The translations under genes and the position numbers were made by a program. Below, piece by piece: positions 27,634 through 38,227 of a DNA stretch of 64,000 nt (its first letter is position 1; every line of letters begins with the position of its first letter). The notes under the pieces were generated by a model, which saw only the letters and a program-made list of their open reading frames with translations, searched no databases and was not told the origin of the DNA. The DNA is from an uncultured Bacteroidales bacterium (GTDB lineage: Bacteria > Bacteroidota > Bacteroidia > Bacteroidales > UBA932): positions 1-64,000 of the forward strand of contig CALUTU010000006.1 of the NCBI GenBank assembly GCA_944323785.1, read 5' to 3'.

Positions 27634-28911
27634 ATGAAACGGACATTAAAGGCTATTTTTTCAGGAGTGCTCTGCATCGCCGTATGCTGGTCACTCGCTT
27701 CATGCAAGAATTCACAGAACACCGGTGACGCTCACGGCCACAGTGAGGAGATACACGAAGGCCACAGCCATGACGGCCATGTTCATGACCACGAGGGGCA
27801 TGAGCACGGGGCGCATGAGAATCATGCCGGCCATGACCACAGCGGACACAGCCATGAGGGCGACATCCACTCAGAGGGCGAGGGCTCTCCCGATGAGATA
27901 ATCCTCAGTGCCGAGAGCGCGGCAGCGGCCGGAGTCAAGGCAGAGACGATAATGCCCGGCAAGTTCAGAAGCGTACTTGAGGTAAGCGGAAGGATAATGC
28001 CGGCACCCGGCAATGAGTCCACAGTCGTGGCCAACGTTCCCGGCGTAGTGTCGTTCGCTGCCCCCCTCGTGGAAGGCAGCCGCGTCAATGAAGGCTCACC
28101 GATGTTCACCATCTCGTCCAGCAACCTTCAGGACGGAGACCCGGTTCAGAGGGCCCGCATCGCATACGAGACAGCACAGAAAGAATACGAAAGAGCTGCC
28201 AAGCTGGTAGAGGACAATATCGTCTCCCGCCAGGAATACGAGGCCGCAAAAGGCCGTTATGAGACAGCCCGCCTGACCTACGAGGCATTGGCGGCAGACG
28301 GCAGCGGCAACGGTACTGCAGTCAAGTCTCCCGCCAGCGGATATGTGGAGTCCTGCCTTGTAAAAAAGGGTGACTACGTATCTGTCGGAACTCCCCTGGC
28401 CACTGTACTCTCGGGCAACAGCATGTATCTCAAGGCCGATGTATCCGAAAGATATCTCAGCCGCCTGCCGGGAGTGAAATCCGCCAACTTCAGACTTTCC
28501 TACTCTGACAAGGTGTTCAGCACCGCCGGACTCGACGGCCGCCTGCTCGGATACGGCCGCTCGACAAACGAGACCAACGCCTACATCCCGGTGACATTCG
28601 CCATCAACGCCACCGATGACATACTCGCCGGAGCATACGCTCAGATCTGGCTGCTCTCCGAAGAGCGTGACGGAGTAATCAGCCTGCCCGTAGAGGCCAT
28701 CACGGAGGAACAGGGCCACAACTTCGTATATATCCAGCTGGACCCGACCTGCTACAAGAAGCAGGAAGTCACCCTCGGCGCTACTGACGGCAACCGCTAC
28801 GAAATACTCTCCGGCCTGAACGGAGGCGAGACCGTCGTAACCCACGGAGCCATCCACGTAAAACTGGCATCGGCAAGCAACGCCATCCCCGCGCACAGCC
28901 ATTCACATTAA
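27634..28911 (+). CDS. Heavy-metal efflux RND periplasmic adaptor with His-rich N-terminus
   Basis: A 425-residue lipoprotein adaptor of the CusB/CzcB type that links the RND pump to the outer-membrane channel. A lipobox ends at about C24 (SLASC). Residues 33-85 form a linker with about 17 histidines alternating with G, D, E and S (HEGHSHDGHVHDHEGHEHG is one part), a likely metal-binding region. Barrel-sandwich halves (VVANVPGVVSFAAPLVEGSRV, AVKSPASGYVESCLVKKGDYV) flank a helical hairpin (ARIAYETAQKEYERAAKLVE). The C-terminus ends AHSHSH, adding more histidine. It is the first gene of a three-gene operon, 12 bp before the pump gene. The metal is not determined. Confidence 0.93.
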   Translation: MKRTLKAIFSGVLCIAVCWSLASCKNSQNTGDAHGHSEEIHEGHSHDGHVHDHEGHEHGAHENHAGHDHSGHSHEGDIHSEGEGSPDEIILSAESAAAAGVKAETIMPGKFRSVLEVSGRIMPAPGNESTVVANVPGVVSFAAPLVEGSRVNEGSPMFTISSSNLQDGDPVQRARIAYETAQKEYERAAKLVEDNIVSRQEYEAAKGRYETARLTYEALAADGSGNGTAVKSPASGYVESCLVKKGDYVSVGTPLATVLSGNSMYLKADVSERYLSRLPGVKSANFRLSYSDKVFSTAGLDGRLLGYGRSTNETNAYIPVTFAINATDDILAGAYAQIWLLSEERDGVISLPVEAITEEQGHNFVYIQLDPTCYKKQEVTLGATDGNRYEILSGLNGGETVVTHGAIHVKLASASNAIPAHSHSH

Positions 28912-28923
28912 TCCAGGACAGCC

Positions 28924-31900
28924 ATGCTCAATAAGATAATACATTTCTCCCTGCAGAACCGGCTGCTGATACTGGTCGCGTCGGTACTGCTGTTCGCGGC
29001 CGGACTGTACCGGACCTTCAACGCTGAGATAGACGTATTCCCCGACCTCAACGCTCCCACGGTAGTAGTCATGACCGAGGCCAACGGAATGGCCGCCGAG
29101 GAGGTCGAGCAGCTTGTGACCTTCCCCATCGAGACCGCCGTCAACGGCTCCACCGGAGTCCGCAGGGTGCGCAGCTCTTCCACCACCGGATTCTCCGTAG
29201 TGTGGGTTGAGTTCGACTGGGGCACCGACATATACCTGGCCCGCCAGATCGTGTCGGAGAAACTGGCCGCAGCCGCAGAGGATCTGCCAGAGACCGCCGG
29301 CAACCCTACCCTCGGCCCCCAGTCCTCCATCCTCGGAGAGCTGATGATCATAGGCCTGACCGCCGACAGCACCTCGATGCTGGATCTGCGGACGCTGGCC
29401 GACTGGACTTTCCGTCCCAGACTGCTGTCTACCGGAGGCGTGGCCCAGGTGGCAGTGCTCGGAGGTGACATCAAGGAGTATCAGGTCCTGATTCACCCTG
29501 AGAAGATGAAGCACTACGGAGTGACACTCGGCGAGGTGATGGCCGTAACCAGAGGCATGAACCAGAACACCAACGGAGGTGTCATCTACGAATACGGCAA
29601 CGAATACATCGTGCGCGGAGTGGTCTCCACCCAGGACGTACAGGAGATGGCCGCATCGGTCATCAAGACCACTGAGAGCGGAATGCCCGTGACCCTGGAG
29701 GACGTGGCCGACGTGCGCATCGGTGCCCAGCAGCCCAAGCTCGGTCTGGCTTCCGAACGGGGCAAGCCCGCCGTACTGCTGACCGTCACCAAACAGCCCA
29801 ATACCGGCACCATCGAACTGACCGAGAGACTGGACGCCGCCATCGCCGACCTGCAGAAGAACCTGCCCGCCGACGTGCATGTGTCCACCGACATATTCCG
29901 CCAGAGCACATTTATCGAGAACTCCATCAACAATGTCAAGAGGTCCCTCTACGAGGGTGCCATCTTCGTGGTCATCGTGCTCTTCGTCTTCCTGGCTAAC
30001 TTCCGTACCACCGTCATCTCCCTGATTACCCTACCGCTGTCATTGCTGGTAACGATACTCGTGCTGGACGCATTCGGGCTTAGCCTCAACACCATGAGCC
30101 TCGGCGGTATGGCCATCGCCATAGGCTCCCTCGTGGACGACGCGATAGTGGACGTGGAAAATGTCTGGAAACACCTGCGGGAGAACAGGGCCTTGCCGCC
30201 CGACAAGCGGCTGCCCGTTGTGGATGTGGTGTTCAACGCCTCCAAGGAGGTGCGTATGCCGATTCTCAACTCGACCCTGATCATCATCGTCAGCTTCGTG
30301 CCACTCTTCTTCCTCAGCGGCATGGAGGGCAGGATGCTCATCCCTCTCGGAATTTCCTTCATCGTGGCCCTCTTCGCCTCGACCATCGTGGCCCTGACCC
30401 TGACCCCCGTGCTCTGCTCCTATCTCTTAGGCGGCAAGAAGCACAGCACCAAGGTGCCCAAGGAGGCATTCGTGGCCGTATGGCTCAAGAAGCACTACCG
30501 CAACGGCCTGAACTGGGCATTGAACCACAAGGCCATAGTCGGAGGCTCTACCCTGGCCCTGTTCGCAGCGGCCCTCGGCCTGTTCTTCACTCTCGGACAC
30601 AGCTTCCTGCCTCCGTTCAACGAAGGCTCGTTCACGATTAACGTCAGCTCCCTGCCCGGCATCTCCCTGGAGGAATCCGACCGCATCGGACGCAGGGCCG
30701 AGGAACTGCTGCTGACCATTCCCGAGATCCAGACCGTGGCCCGCAAGACCGGACGCGCCGAACTGGACGAGCACGCCCTGGGTGTCAATGTATCCGAGAT
30801 AGAGGCTCCCTTCGTACTGAAAGACCGCTCCCACGCGGAACTGCTGGACGAGGTGCGTGAGAAGCTCTCGACCATAAGCGGAGCCAACATCGAGATAGGC
30901 CAGCCTATCAGCCACCGTATCGACGCCATGCTCAGCGGTACCCAGGCCAGCATAGCCATCAAGCTTTTCGGTGACAACCTCAACGAGATGTTCGTCATAG
31001 GCAACCGCATCAAGAGCGCGATAAGCGGAGTTGAGGGCATAGCCGACCTCAACGTCGAGCAGCAGATCGAGCGTCCCGAGCTCAAGATCACCCCCAAGCG
31101 CGACATGCTCGCCCGCTACGGCATCTCCCTGCCGGCCTTTGCCGAGTTCGTCACAGTCAATATGGCCGGCGAGACCGTATCGCAGGTCTACGAGGAAGGC
31201 AAGACCTTCAACCTCGTGGTCCGCGCCTCGGAGGACAACCGCGGCGACATGGAGAGCATCCGCAACCTGATGATAGACGATGCCGACGGCTGCAAGATAC
31301 CTCTCTCCTACGTGGCCGACGTGGAGTCCTCCATGGGCCCCAACACCATCAACCGCGAGAACGTGAAGCGTAAGGTCGTCATCTCCGCCAACACCCGCGG
31401 ACGCGACCTGCGCAGCGTAGTCAATGACATACAGGACATCGTGGACGCAGAGATAGTGCTGCCCGAGGGCTACCATATCGAATACGGCGGACAGTTCGAG
31501 AGCGAGCAGGCCGCAAGCCGTACCCTCATGCTGACCTCCATCATGAGCATCATCGTCATCTTCCTGCTGCTGTACATGGAGTTCAAGGATGCCCGCCAGA
31601 GCGGAGTCGTACTGCTCAACCTGCCGCTGGCCCTGATCGGAGGCGTATTTGCCCTGATCATCACCTCCGGCGAGCTGAGCATCCCGGCCATCATCGGCTT
31701 CATCGCCCTCTTCGGTATCGCCACCCGTAACGGTATGCTGCTGATCAACCGCTACAACCATCTGCACAACGAGGAGCATCTGAGCGTCCGCGAGTGTATC
31801 CTCCAGGGCTCCCTGGACCGTCTCAACCCCATCCTGATGACGGCCCTCTCGTCGGCCCTCGCCATGATCCCCCTGGCCATCAACGGCGACCTGCCCGGCA

Positions 31901-32052
31901 ACGAGATCCAGAGCCCCATGGCCAAGGTCATCCTCGGAGGACTGCTCACCTCCACCCTGCTCAACGGCTTCATCGTGCCGATTGTCTACGACTGGATGCA
32001 CCGCAAGGAGAGCAAGGCTATTGACACCACCGATACCATTGAAAACAAATAA
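28924..32052 (+). CDS. Heavy-metal efflux RND transporter (CusA/CzcA family)
   Basis: A 1042-residue inner-membrane proton antiporter of the HAE/HME RND family. It starts MLNKIIHFSLQNRLL. The transmembrane helix 4 signature reads GGMAIAIGSLVDDAIVDVEN, with acidic residues for proton relay; it differs from the DFG-type CzcA signature and from the Cu/Ag CusA form. Periplasmic porter segments and the second membrane half (VVLLNLPLALIGGVFALII, ATRNGMLLINRYNH, NPILMTALSSALAMIPLA) are complete. It lies between the adaptor and the outer-membrane channel genes. The His-rich adaptor suggests Zn, Co, Ni or Cu/Ag; which one cannot be settled from sequence alone. Confidence 0.95.
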   Translation: MLNKIIHFSLQNRLLILVASVLLFAAGLYRTFNAEIDVFPDLNAPTVVVMTEANGMAAEEVEQLVTFPIETAVNGSTGVRRVRSSSTTGFSVVWVEFDWGTDIYLARQIVSEKLAAAAEDLPETAGNPTLGPQSSILGELMIIGLTADSTSMLDLRTLADWTFRPRLLSTGGVAQVAVLGGDIKEYQVLIHPEKMKHYGVTLGEVMAVTRGMNQNTNGGVIYEYGNEYIVRGVVSTQDVQEMAASVIKTTESGMPVTLEDVADVRIGAQQPKLGLASERGKPAVLLTVTKQPNTGTIELTERLDAAIADLQKNLPADVHVSTDIFRQSTFIENSINNVKRSLYEGAIFVVIVLFVFLANFRTTVISLITLPLSLLVTILVLDAFGLSLNTMSLGGMAIAIGSLVDDAIVDVENVWKHLRENRALPPDKRLPVVDVVFNASKEVRMPILNSTLIIIVSFVPLFFLSGMEGRMLIPLGISFIVALFASTIVALTLTPVLCSYLLGGKKHSTKVPKEAFVAVWLKKHYRNGLNWALNHKAIVGGSTLALFAAALGLFFTLGHSFLPPFNEGSFTINVSSLPGISLEESDRIGRRAEELLLTIPEIQTVARKTGRAELDEHALGVNVSEIEAPFVLKDRSHAELLDEVREKLSTISGANIEIGQPISHRIDAMLSGTQASIAIKLFGDNLNEMFVIGNRIKSAISGVEGIADLNVEQQIERPELKITPKRDMLARYGISLPAFAEFVTVNMAGETVSQVYEEGKTFNLVVRASEDNRGDMESIRNLMIDDADGCKIPLSYVADVESSMGPNTINRENVKRKVVISANTRGRDLRSVVNDIQDIVDAEIVLPEGYHIEYGGQFESEQAASRTLMLTSIMSIIVIFLLLYMEFKDARQSGVVLLNLPLALIGGVFALIITSGELSIPAIIGFIALFGIATRNGMLLINRYNHLHNEEHLSVRECILQGSLDRLNPILMTALSSALAMIPLAINGDLPGNEIQSPMAKVILGGLLTSTLLNGFIVPIVYDWMHRKESKAIDTTDTIENK

Positions 32053-32066
32053 GACATTTCCCCGAT

Positions 32067-33266
32067 ATGAATAAATACACCGTAATAGCATCCCTTCTGG
32101 TTCCGGCAGCAATCCTGTCTGCCGGCAGCCTCAGGGCCCAGACCACAGAAAGCATAGATTCCGTACTGGCTTTCGTGGAACGGAACAACATCCAGCTACA
32201 GGCCCTCCAGCAGAGCAATGAAGCCTCACGGCTCGAAATCCAAGCCCAGAACAACCTCCAGCAGGACCTCTCCGTATCCTACAGCCCCTTCTTTACCCGT
32301 GGCTATGACGGAGTCGCCAGCTCCGAGCTCGTAGTCTCCATGGGCTTCGACTTTCCCTCGCAGTACGTGTCAAGGAGCAAATCCGGCAAACTGCAGAATG
32401 AGGCACTTGACATGCAGTACGCCCTCCAGCGCAGGGACATCCTGCTTCAGGCCAAGCTGCTGTGCCTGGACCTTATCCGGCTCAATCAGGAGAAAGAACT
32501 TCTGGACACCCGCCTGGCCAATGCCGACGAGCTCCTCACCCTGATGGAAAAGCGTTTCTCCGAGGGAGGTGCCAATATCATAGAGGTCAATAAGGTGAAG
32601 ATGGAGCGGATGAATGTCCGTACCCTCGTGGCCCAGAACGAGGCCTCGCGCCAGAACACCCTCCAGTCCCTGCGAGCCTTCAACGGCAACATTCCTCTGG
32701 AACTTACAGCTACTGATTACCCTGCGGCACAGGACATCATCAGTTACGATGAGTTCTATGGAGAAATAATGTCTACGGATGCGGCCATACTCTCCGCTGA
32801 GGCATCCGTGGATGCAGCCGCACAGGAGATCAAGGTCAACAAGCAGAACTGGCTGCCCAAATTCGAAGTTGGCTACCGCCGCAACACATCCATGAACGAG
32901 GCTGCCAACGGATTTCTCGTCGGTGCGTCCATCCCCCTGTTCTCCTCCCGCAACAAGACCAAAATCGCCGAGGCCCGCCACACGGCCGCCCAGAGCGAAC
33001 TGGAGAATGCCAGAATGCAGGCAGAGACCCAACTGATATCCAAGTACAACGAGATACAGCAAATACGCACAGCTGTCGACGCCTATGACGTACCCTTGAT
33101 GCACGGCACACTCGATGCGCTCAAGACAGCTGTTCTGGAAGGACAGCTGTCCATTATAGATTATTATGTCGAAGCGGACAACGTCTACAACAGTCTGTCC
33201 TCCTATCTCTCTCTGGAGAATCAGTACCAGCGTCTCCTGACAGAACTCTACCAAAACAGGCTATAG
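32067..33266 (+). CDS. TolC-family outer membrane efflux channel
   Basis: A 399-residue outer-membrane factor of the CusC/CzcC type. A signal peptide (MNKYTVIASLLVPAAILSAG to AQ near 25) is followed by TolC-type helices and strands, for example ALQQSNEASRLEIQAQNNL and the later repeat with AEASVDAAAQEIKVNKQNW then LPKFEVGYRRNTSMN. It is at the short end for the family. It starts 14 bp after the pump gene and completes the tripartite system. A bidirectional hairpin follows at 33436-33477. Confidence 0.92.
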   Translation: MNKYTVIASLLVPAAILSAGSLRAQTTESIDSVLAFVERNNIQLQALQQSNEASRLEIQAQNNLQQDLSVSYSPFFTRGYDGVASSELVVSMGFDFPSQYVSRSKSGKLQNEALDMQYALQRRDILLQAKLLCLDLIRLNQEKELLDTRLANADELLTLMEKRFSEGGANIIEVNKVKMERMNVRTLVAQNEASRQNTLQSLRAFNGNIPLELTATDYPAAQDIISYDEFYGEIMSTDAAILSAEASVDAAAQEIKVNKQNWLPKFEVGYRRNTSMNEAANGFLVGASIPLFSSRNKTKIAEARHTAAQSELENARMQAETQLISKYNEIQQIRTAVDAYDVPLMHGTLDALKTAVLEGQLSIIDYYVEADNVYNSLSSYLSLENQYQRLLTELYQNRL

Positions 33267-33394
33267 GTCTGACTGTCATCACAATCAGAACGCCATATAT
33301 AAGCGGTTAATGGATCACAACTGCATGACGTGCAGCACCTTGCTTTTGTATATTACTGATTATAAAACCATTATAAATTACAGCCGATCTTTTC

Positions 33395-33412
33395 GCCCTG
33401 TTTTTTCAGGCC
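33395..33412. repeat. Small hairpin GCCCTG-T6-CAGGCC
   Basis: An inverted repeat with a six-T loop between the efflux operon and dnaK. A hairpin with the same core (GCCCTG-A6-CAGGCC) occurs at 45319-45336. It may form part of the efflux-operon terminator. The rest of 33267-33435 shows nothing I recognise. Confidence 0.4.
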
Positions 33413-33435
33413 AGGAAGAGCGCCTGTATAATCTT

Positions 33436-33477
33436 AAAGGGGCCGCATCAAAACACGCGTTTTGACACAGCCCCTTT
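33436..33477. terminator. Bidirectional terminator between efflux operon and dnaK
   Basis: AAAGGGGC (33436-33443) and GCCCCTTT (33470-33477) pair, with an inner CAAAAC/GTTTTG stem. The two converging genes end on either side. The stem is A/T-flanked on both strands, so it can serve both. Confidence 0.7.
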
Positions 33478-33520
33478 CAACACTAATCAATAAACTATAT
33501 AAGTAAGAAAATCTCGATAA

Positions 33521-35452
33521 TTATTTCACTTCCTCATAGTCCACATCCTTGACGTTGTCGTCACCGGAGCCTGAGCCGCTGTTGGAGGATGCTCCACCGC
33601 TTGTCTGGCTGCCGGCCTGACTGCCTGCACCGGCGGAAGGACCCGCCTGTGCGGTGCGGGCCATATCCTCGGAAGCGGCGTGCCATGCGTTGTTCAGAGC
33701 CTCGGTAGCACGGTCGATGTCGGAGATGTTCTGCGACTTGTGGGCCTCGCGGAGCTGTCCGAGAGCATTCTCGATGGCACCCTTCTTGTCAGCGGGGATC
33801 TTGTCGCCATACTCCTTGAGGTTCTTCTCGCTCTGGAAGATGAGGGCATCGGCACCGTTGATCTTGTCTATCTTCTCGCGCTCGGCCTTGTCGGCGGCCT
33901 CGTTGGCCTTGGCCTCGTCACGCATCCTCTTGATCTCGTCCTCGCTCAGTCCTGAAGAAGCCTCGATACGTATCTTCTGCTCCTTGCCGGTAGCCTTGTC
34001 CTTTGCGGACACGTTCAGGATACCGTTGGCATCGATATCGAAGGTAACCTCGATCTGAGGGATACCACGGGGAGCGGGGGTAATGCCGTCGAGGTGGAAG
34101 CGGCCGATGGTCTTGTTGTCACGGGCCATTGAACGCTCGCCCTGGAGGACGTGAATCTCTACCGAAGGCTGGTTGTCCGATGCGGTGGAGAATACCTCCG
34201 ACTTGCGGGTAGGTATGGTGGTGTTGGCCTCAATCAGCTTGGTCATCACACCACCGAGGGTCTCGATACCCAGGGACAGAGGGGTCACATCCAGCAGGAG
34301 GACATCCTTCACGTCACCGGCGAGGACACCGCCCTGGATGGCAGCACCGACAGCCACTACCTCATCGGGATTGACACCCTTGTTGGGAGCCTTTCCGAAG
34401 AACTTCTCAACGATCTGCTGGATAGCGGGGATACGGGTCGAACCGCCGACGAGCAGCACTTCGTCTATGTCGGATACCTTCAGACCGGCATCGGCGACTG
34501 CCTTGCGGCAAGGCTCGATAGTCCTCTGGATCAGGTCATCGCAAAGCTGCTCGAACTTGGCGCGGGTAAGAGTCCTTACCAGGTGTTTGGGCACACCGTC
34601 CACAGGCATGATATAAGGCAGGTTGATCTCCGTGGAGGTCTGGCTGGAAAGCTCGATCTTGGCTTTCTCGGCTGCCTCTTTCAGTCTCTGTAGGGCCATG
34701 GGGTCTTTCCTCAGGTCCACGCCGGGATTGTCGTTCATGAACTCAGTAGCCATCCAGTCGATGATCCTGTGGTCGAAGTCATCACCGCCGAGGTGGGTAT
34801 CACCGTTGGTGGACTTAACCTCGAACACTCCGTCACCGAGCTCCAGAATCGATATATCGAATGTACCGCCGCCGAGGTCGTATACAGCCACCTTCATATC
34901 GTTCTTCTTCTTGTCCATACCGTAGGCCAGCGCGGCTGCGGTAGGCTCGTTGATGATACGCTTAACCTTCAGGCCCGCGATCTCACCGGCCTCCTTTGTG
35001 GCCTGTCTCTGAGAGTCGCTGAAGTAAGCAGGTACCGTAATGACTGCCTCGGTCACTTCCTGTCCGAGATAATCCTCGGCTGTCTTCTTCATCTTCTGAA
35101 GAATCATCGCCGATATCTCCTGAGGAGAATAGAGACGGCCGTCGATATCGACACGTGCAGTGCCGTTGTCACCGCGCACTACCTTATAAGGCACGCGTGA
35201 TATCTCGTTCTGAACCCTGTCATAAGGCTCGCCCATGAATCTCTTGATAGAGAAGATGGTCTTGTAAGGGTTGGTGATAGCCTGCCTCTTGGCCGGGTCA
35301 CCTATCTTTCTCTCACCGTTGTCGGTGAATGCCACTACCGAAGGAGTGGTCCTCTTGCCCTCGCTGTTGATGATGACAGCGGGCTCGTTACCTTCCATCA
35401 CTGCTACGCAGGAGTTGGTGGTTCCAAGGTCTATTCCAATAATCTTTCCCAT
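33521..35452 (-). CDS. dnaK: Chaperone DnaK (Hsp70)
   Basis: A 643-residue ATP-dependent chaperone. It starts [21 protein letters not shown]. The ATPase domain shows [47 protein letters not shown] and [12 protein letters not shown]; the substrate domain includes [20 protein letters not shown]. The tail is a Gly/Ser-rich segment ending [10 protein letters not shown], near the EEVD-like type usual in bacteria. dnaJ and grpE are not adjacent. It is divergent from panB. I could not identify a convincing heat-shock element upstream. Confidence 0.98.
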   Translation of the reverse strand: MGKIIGIDLGTTNSCVAVMEGNEPAVIINSEGKRTTPSVVAFTDNGERKIGDPAKRQAITNPYKTIFSIKRFMGEPYDRVQNEISRVPYKVVRGDNGTARVDIDGRLYSPQEISAMILQKMKKTAEDYLGQEVTEAVITVPAYFSDSQRQATKEAGEIAGLKVKRIINEPTAAALAYGMDKKKNDMKVAVYDLGGGTFDISILELGDGVFEVKSTNGDTHLGGDDFDHRIIDWMATEFMNDNPGVDLRKDPMALQRLKEAAEKAKIELSSQTSTEINLPYIMPVDGVPKHLVRTLTRAKFEQLCDDLIQRTIEPCRKAVADAGLKVSDIDEVLLVGGSTRIPAIQQIVEKFFGKAPNKGVNPDEVVAVGAAIQGGVLAGDVKDVLLLDVTPLSLGIETLGGVMTKLIEANTTIPTRKSEVFSTASDNQPSVEIHVLQGERSMARDNKTIGRFHLDGITPAPRGIPQIEVTFDIDANGILNVSAKDKATGKEQKIRIEASSGLSEDEIKRMRDEAKANEAADKAEREKIDKINGADALIFQSEKNLKEYGDKIPADKKGAIENALGQLREAHKSQNISDIDRATEALNNAWHAASEDMARTAQAGPSAGAGSQAGSQTSGGASSNSGSGSGDDNVKDVDYEEVK

Positions 35453-35632
35453 AATTCTATATTTTTTAATTTTTTTTCTACAATTGACGCCGCCTGATTT
35501 TCAAGCGGCCGTAACTCTCCTCAACGAAGATTGTGCCAAATGAGCGGAACTGACAACATGTCATATTGGAATTGTGATAATTATTGTCTTCCTTTGCAGG
35601 TCCAAATATCAAACCACAAAACAGGCAAAGAC

Positions 35633-36448
35633 ATGTCTACAGAAGGCAATGTAAGGGTCATGACAACCCACAGACTATTGGAGATGAAGCAGAGCGGCGA
35701 GAAGATCGCCATGCTCACCGCATACGACTACACTTCGGCCCGAATCCTGGACGAGGCCGGCATCGACATCATCCTCGTAGGAGACTCGGCCGCCAACGTG
35801 ATGGCCGGCCACGAGACCACCCTTCCCATCACCATAGACCAGATGATCTACCACGCCCAAAGTGTCATGAGGGCAGTAAAAAATCCTCTGGTAGTGGTGG
35901 ATATGCCCTTCGGCTCATATCAGGGCAACTCCAAGATGGCGGTCAGCAACGCGATACGCATCATGAAGGAGTCGGAGGCCGACGCGGTGAAGATAGAGGG
36001 AGGCATGGAGATCCTCGAGTCAGTCGAGCGCATCCTCTCCTCCGGCATTCCCGTCATGGGACATCTGGGACTGACCCCCCAGTCAATTCACAAGTTCGGC
36101 ACATACGCTGTAAGGGCCAAGGAGGAGGCCGAGGCGGCCAAGCTGCTGCAGGACGCGATCGCCCTGGAGGACGCAGGCTGCTTCGCGCTGGTACTGGAGA
36201 AGATACCGGCGGCTCTGGGCAAGAAAGTGGCAGAGACCTTGAAGATTCCGGTAATAGGTATAGGCGCGGGCAAATACGTGGACGGACAGGTGCTCGTGAT
36301 GCACGACATGCTCGGGCTGACCACCAAGTTCTCTCCCAGGTTCCTGCGCCGCTACGCAGACCTGCACGATGTCAGTCTCAATGCATTCCGTCAATATATT
36401 GAGGATGTCAAATCCTGCGGTTTCCCCAATGACAGCGAACAATACTGA
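35633..36448 (+). CDS. panB: 3-methyl-2-oxobutanoate hydroxymethyltransferase
   Basis: A 271-residue enzyme making ketopantoate from 2-oxoisovalerate and methylene-tetrahydrofolate, the first step to pantothenate and CoA. Motifs are [37 protein letters not shown] (metal-binding D), [17 protein letters not shown] and [10 protein letters not shown], with VLEKIP as the catalytic-Glu region. The start at 35633 ([19 protein letters not shown]) is preferred over a 34-codon longer frame whose extra residues look non-coding. It overlaps the pseudouridine synthase gene by 20 bp. Confidence 0.96.
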   Translation: MSTEGNVRVMTTHRLLEMKQSGEKIAMLTAYDYTSARILDEAGIDIILVGDSAANVMAGHETTLPITIDQMIYHAQSVMRAVKNPLVVVDMPFGSYQGNSKMAVSNAIRIMKESEADAVKIEGGMEILESVERILSSGIPVMGHLGLTPQSIHKFGTYAVRAKEEAEAAKLLQDAIALEDAGCFALVLEKIPAALGKKVAETLKIPVIGIGAGKYVDGQVLVMHDMLGLTTKFSPRFLRRYADLHDVSLNAFRQYIEDVKSCGFPNDSEQY

Positions 36449-37145
36449 ACCGGCATACAGAGCTGTCTCCCAAAAGGAATACGAAGACATCTGCTCCCGC
36501 ATACTGTATGAAGACAATCACGTGCTTGTCTTCAACAAGCGCGCAGGTGAGATAACGCAGGGGGACAGGACAGGAGACGAGCCACTGCCCGAGAAACTGA
36601 AAGCATTCATCGCTGCCAGAGACCACAAGCCGGGAAGAGTATTCATGGGAGTACCCCACCGTCTGGACCGGCCCGTAAGTGGAGCAGTCATCATGGCCAA
36701 GACATCAAAGGCCCTGGAAAGACTCTCAGGGGCATTCAGGGATGGTGGCGCAGGAAAAATATACTGGGCTCTGGTGGAGAAGGCGCCGGAACCTTCTCAG
36801 GGCGAGATACGTTCCTGGCTCACCCGCAACGAAAAGCAGAACAAAGCATACACCTGGCCTGAACCCAGGCCAGGTGCTAAAGAAGCCATATTGCGCTACC
36901 GTCTGCTCAGACCCACAAAAAACTATTTTCTTGTAGAAGTGCAACTGCTGACCGGACGACACCATCAGATACGCTGCCAACTCTCCTCGATAGGATGTCC
37001 CATAAAGGGCGACTTGAAGTACGGAGCCCGCCGCTCCAACCCTGACGGCAGTATAAGCCTGCACGCCAGACAGATAACATTTATACACCCCACCCGCAAA
37101 GAACCGGTCACGGTAACGGCACCCACTCCCATGGAGAACATGTAG
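36429..37145 (+). CDS. RluA-family RNA pseudouridine synthase
   Basis: A 238-residue cytosolic enzyme that converts uridine to pseudouridine in rRNA or tRNA. The catalytic loop is [21 protein letters not shown], with the nucleophilic Asp in HRLD. Later motifs [17 protein letters not shown] and GDLKYGA are typical. There is no N-terminal S4 domain, so it is a minimal RluA form. The start at 36429 overlaps the end of panB by 20 bp; upstream starts would run further into panB. The RNA target is unknown. It ends 6 bp before the convergent MltF-like gene. Confidence 0.92.
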   Translation: MTANNTEPAYRAVSQKEYEDICSRILYEDNHVLVFNKRAGEITQGDRTGDEPLPEKLKAFIAARDHKPGRVFMGVPHRLDRPVSGAVIMAKTSKALERLSGAFRDGGAGKIYWALVEKAPEPSQGEIRSWLTRNEKQNKAYTWPEPRPGAKEAILRYRLLRPTKNYFLVEVQLLTGRHHQIRCQLSSIGCPIKGDLKYGARRSNPDGSISLHARQITFIHPTRKEPVTVTAPTPMENM

Positions 37146-37151
37146 ACCCTT

Positions 37152-38216
37152 CTACTCTATCACCGACAGATATTCCTCATATTTGGAGAGAACGTCCTTG
37201 ACATAACTGATCGTCTCACTGCCATTGAACTTACCGTGCCGCAGGTACTCCGCGTCCTTGTAGTACTCAGGATCCGCCATCTGCGGAATAGTCCTGGCCA
37301 CCGCTTCCCAGTCAGTGAAATTCCCTCCCTGATCCAGAGTGAAGTTGATGCAGTCCTCTATGCGGCTCTCCCCCGCATTGTAGGCCGCTAAGGTAAATTT
37401 CACCACATTGACCGAGTCAAAACCCATCGCGGTATACCGCTTCTGTATCTGCTGCAGGAACATAGTGCCGGCCTTGATATTCTCCTCAGGACTGAAAAGA
37501 TCTGATATCCCGTATACGGCAGCAGTCGATGGCTTTACCTGCATCAGGCCCACTGCTCCGCGCCGTGACCTTGCCCCCATTGAAAAACGGGATTCCTTGA
37601 ATATCACCGCAGACAACAACCGCCAGTCCCAGCCGAGCAGACGGCTCTGTCGCCTTATTATCTCATCGTAAGGAGATATGCGGTCTGTCTTCGTTCCATT
37701 CTTAATATACGGAGAAAGATCATATGAGCGGAAAAACCTGCACTCCATATCAGCGAACCTCTCTCCCCTAGTCACCAGTCCGAGCCACATATTGACCTGA
37801 TGCAGAAGCGCATGGTCATCCTGTCTGACCGCCCAGGCATAATTCCGGAACGGCATACTGAGACTGACCGTACCGGCATACGGGTCAGGAATGGAGTCGG
37901 ATGTATCTACCGCCACGATGTCCACCAGACCGTCCGAAAGCATGGTCCAGCAGTTCTGATGACGGCTCATGCCCATGATGCCCATACTTCTGCTCACACT
38001 ATCAGCAAATCCTGTCAGGAGCATATACTGAAAACCTGTCAGAAATCCCCTGGTCGCGTATATTCCGCTTCTGACGCTGATACAGGCCGTCAGGGAATCC
38101 CTGCCAGGAGACAAGTCCTGCGGACCGGTTCCGCAGCGTGGCCCTTCCCATATCCTGAGGATATTTCCCAGTATGAAAATACCCAGCAGTACTCCTATTA
38201 TACTGACTGACCTCAT
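37152..38216 (-). CDS. MltF-like membrane-bound lytic transglycosylase
   Basis: A 354-residue protein with an N-terminal membrane helix (MRSVSIIGVLLGIFILGN), a shortened solute-binding-protein-like domain (about 40-190) and a C-terminal SLT domain. The catalytic Glu is in SAVIFKESRFSMGARS, followed by GAVGLMQVKPSTA and later FTLAAYNAGESRIED, the hallmarks of family 1 lytic transglycosylases that cleave peptidoglycan glycan strands. The start at 38216 lies 11 bp after the porin gene, so the two are probably cotranscribed; an upstream frame reaches into the porin. Periplasmic, membrane-anchored. Confidence 0.9.
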   Translation of the reverse strand: MRSVSIIGVLLGIFILGNILRIWEGPRCGTGPQDLSPGRDSLTACISVRSGIYATRGFLTGFQYMLLTGFADSVSRSMGIMGMSRHQNCWTMLSDGLVDIVAVDTSDSIPDPYAGTVSLSMPFRNYAWAVRQDDHALLHQVNMWLGLVTRGERFADMECRFFRSYDLSPYIKNGTKTDRISPYDEIIRRQSRLLGWDWRLLSAVIFKESRFSMGARSRRGAVGLMQVKPSTAAVYGISDLFSPEENIKAGTMFLQQIQKRYTAMGFDSVNVVKFTLAAYNAGESRIEDCINFTLDQGGNFTDWEAVARTIPQMADPEYYKDAEYLRHGKFNGSETISYVKDVLSKYEEYLSVIE

Positions 38217-38227
38217 GCGCAGCCGTA

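Noticed and set aside
30427..32112. Minus-strand frame of 561 codons
   Set aside because: Antisense of the RND pump; composition is biased and no domain is seen.
33267..33520. Insertion sequence end near GGCTGTGTCAAAA
   Set aside because: No transposase or paired terminal repeat is present; the sequence is explained by a bidirectional terminator.
35453..35632. Heat-shock element before dnaK
   Set aside because: I found no convincing CIRCE inverted repeat or well-spaced promoter in the region.
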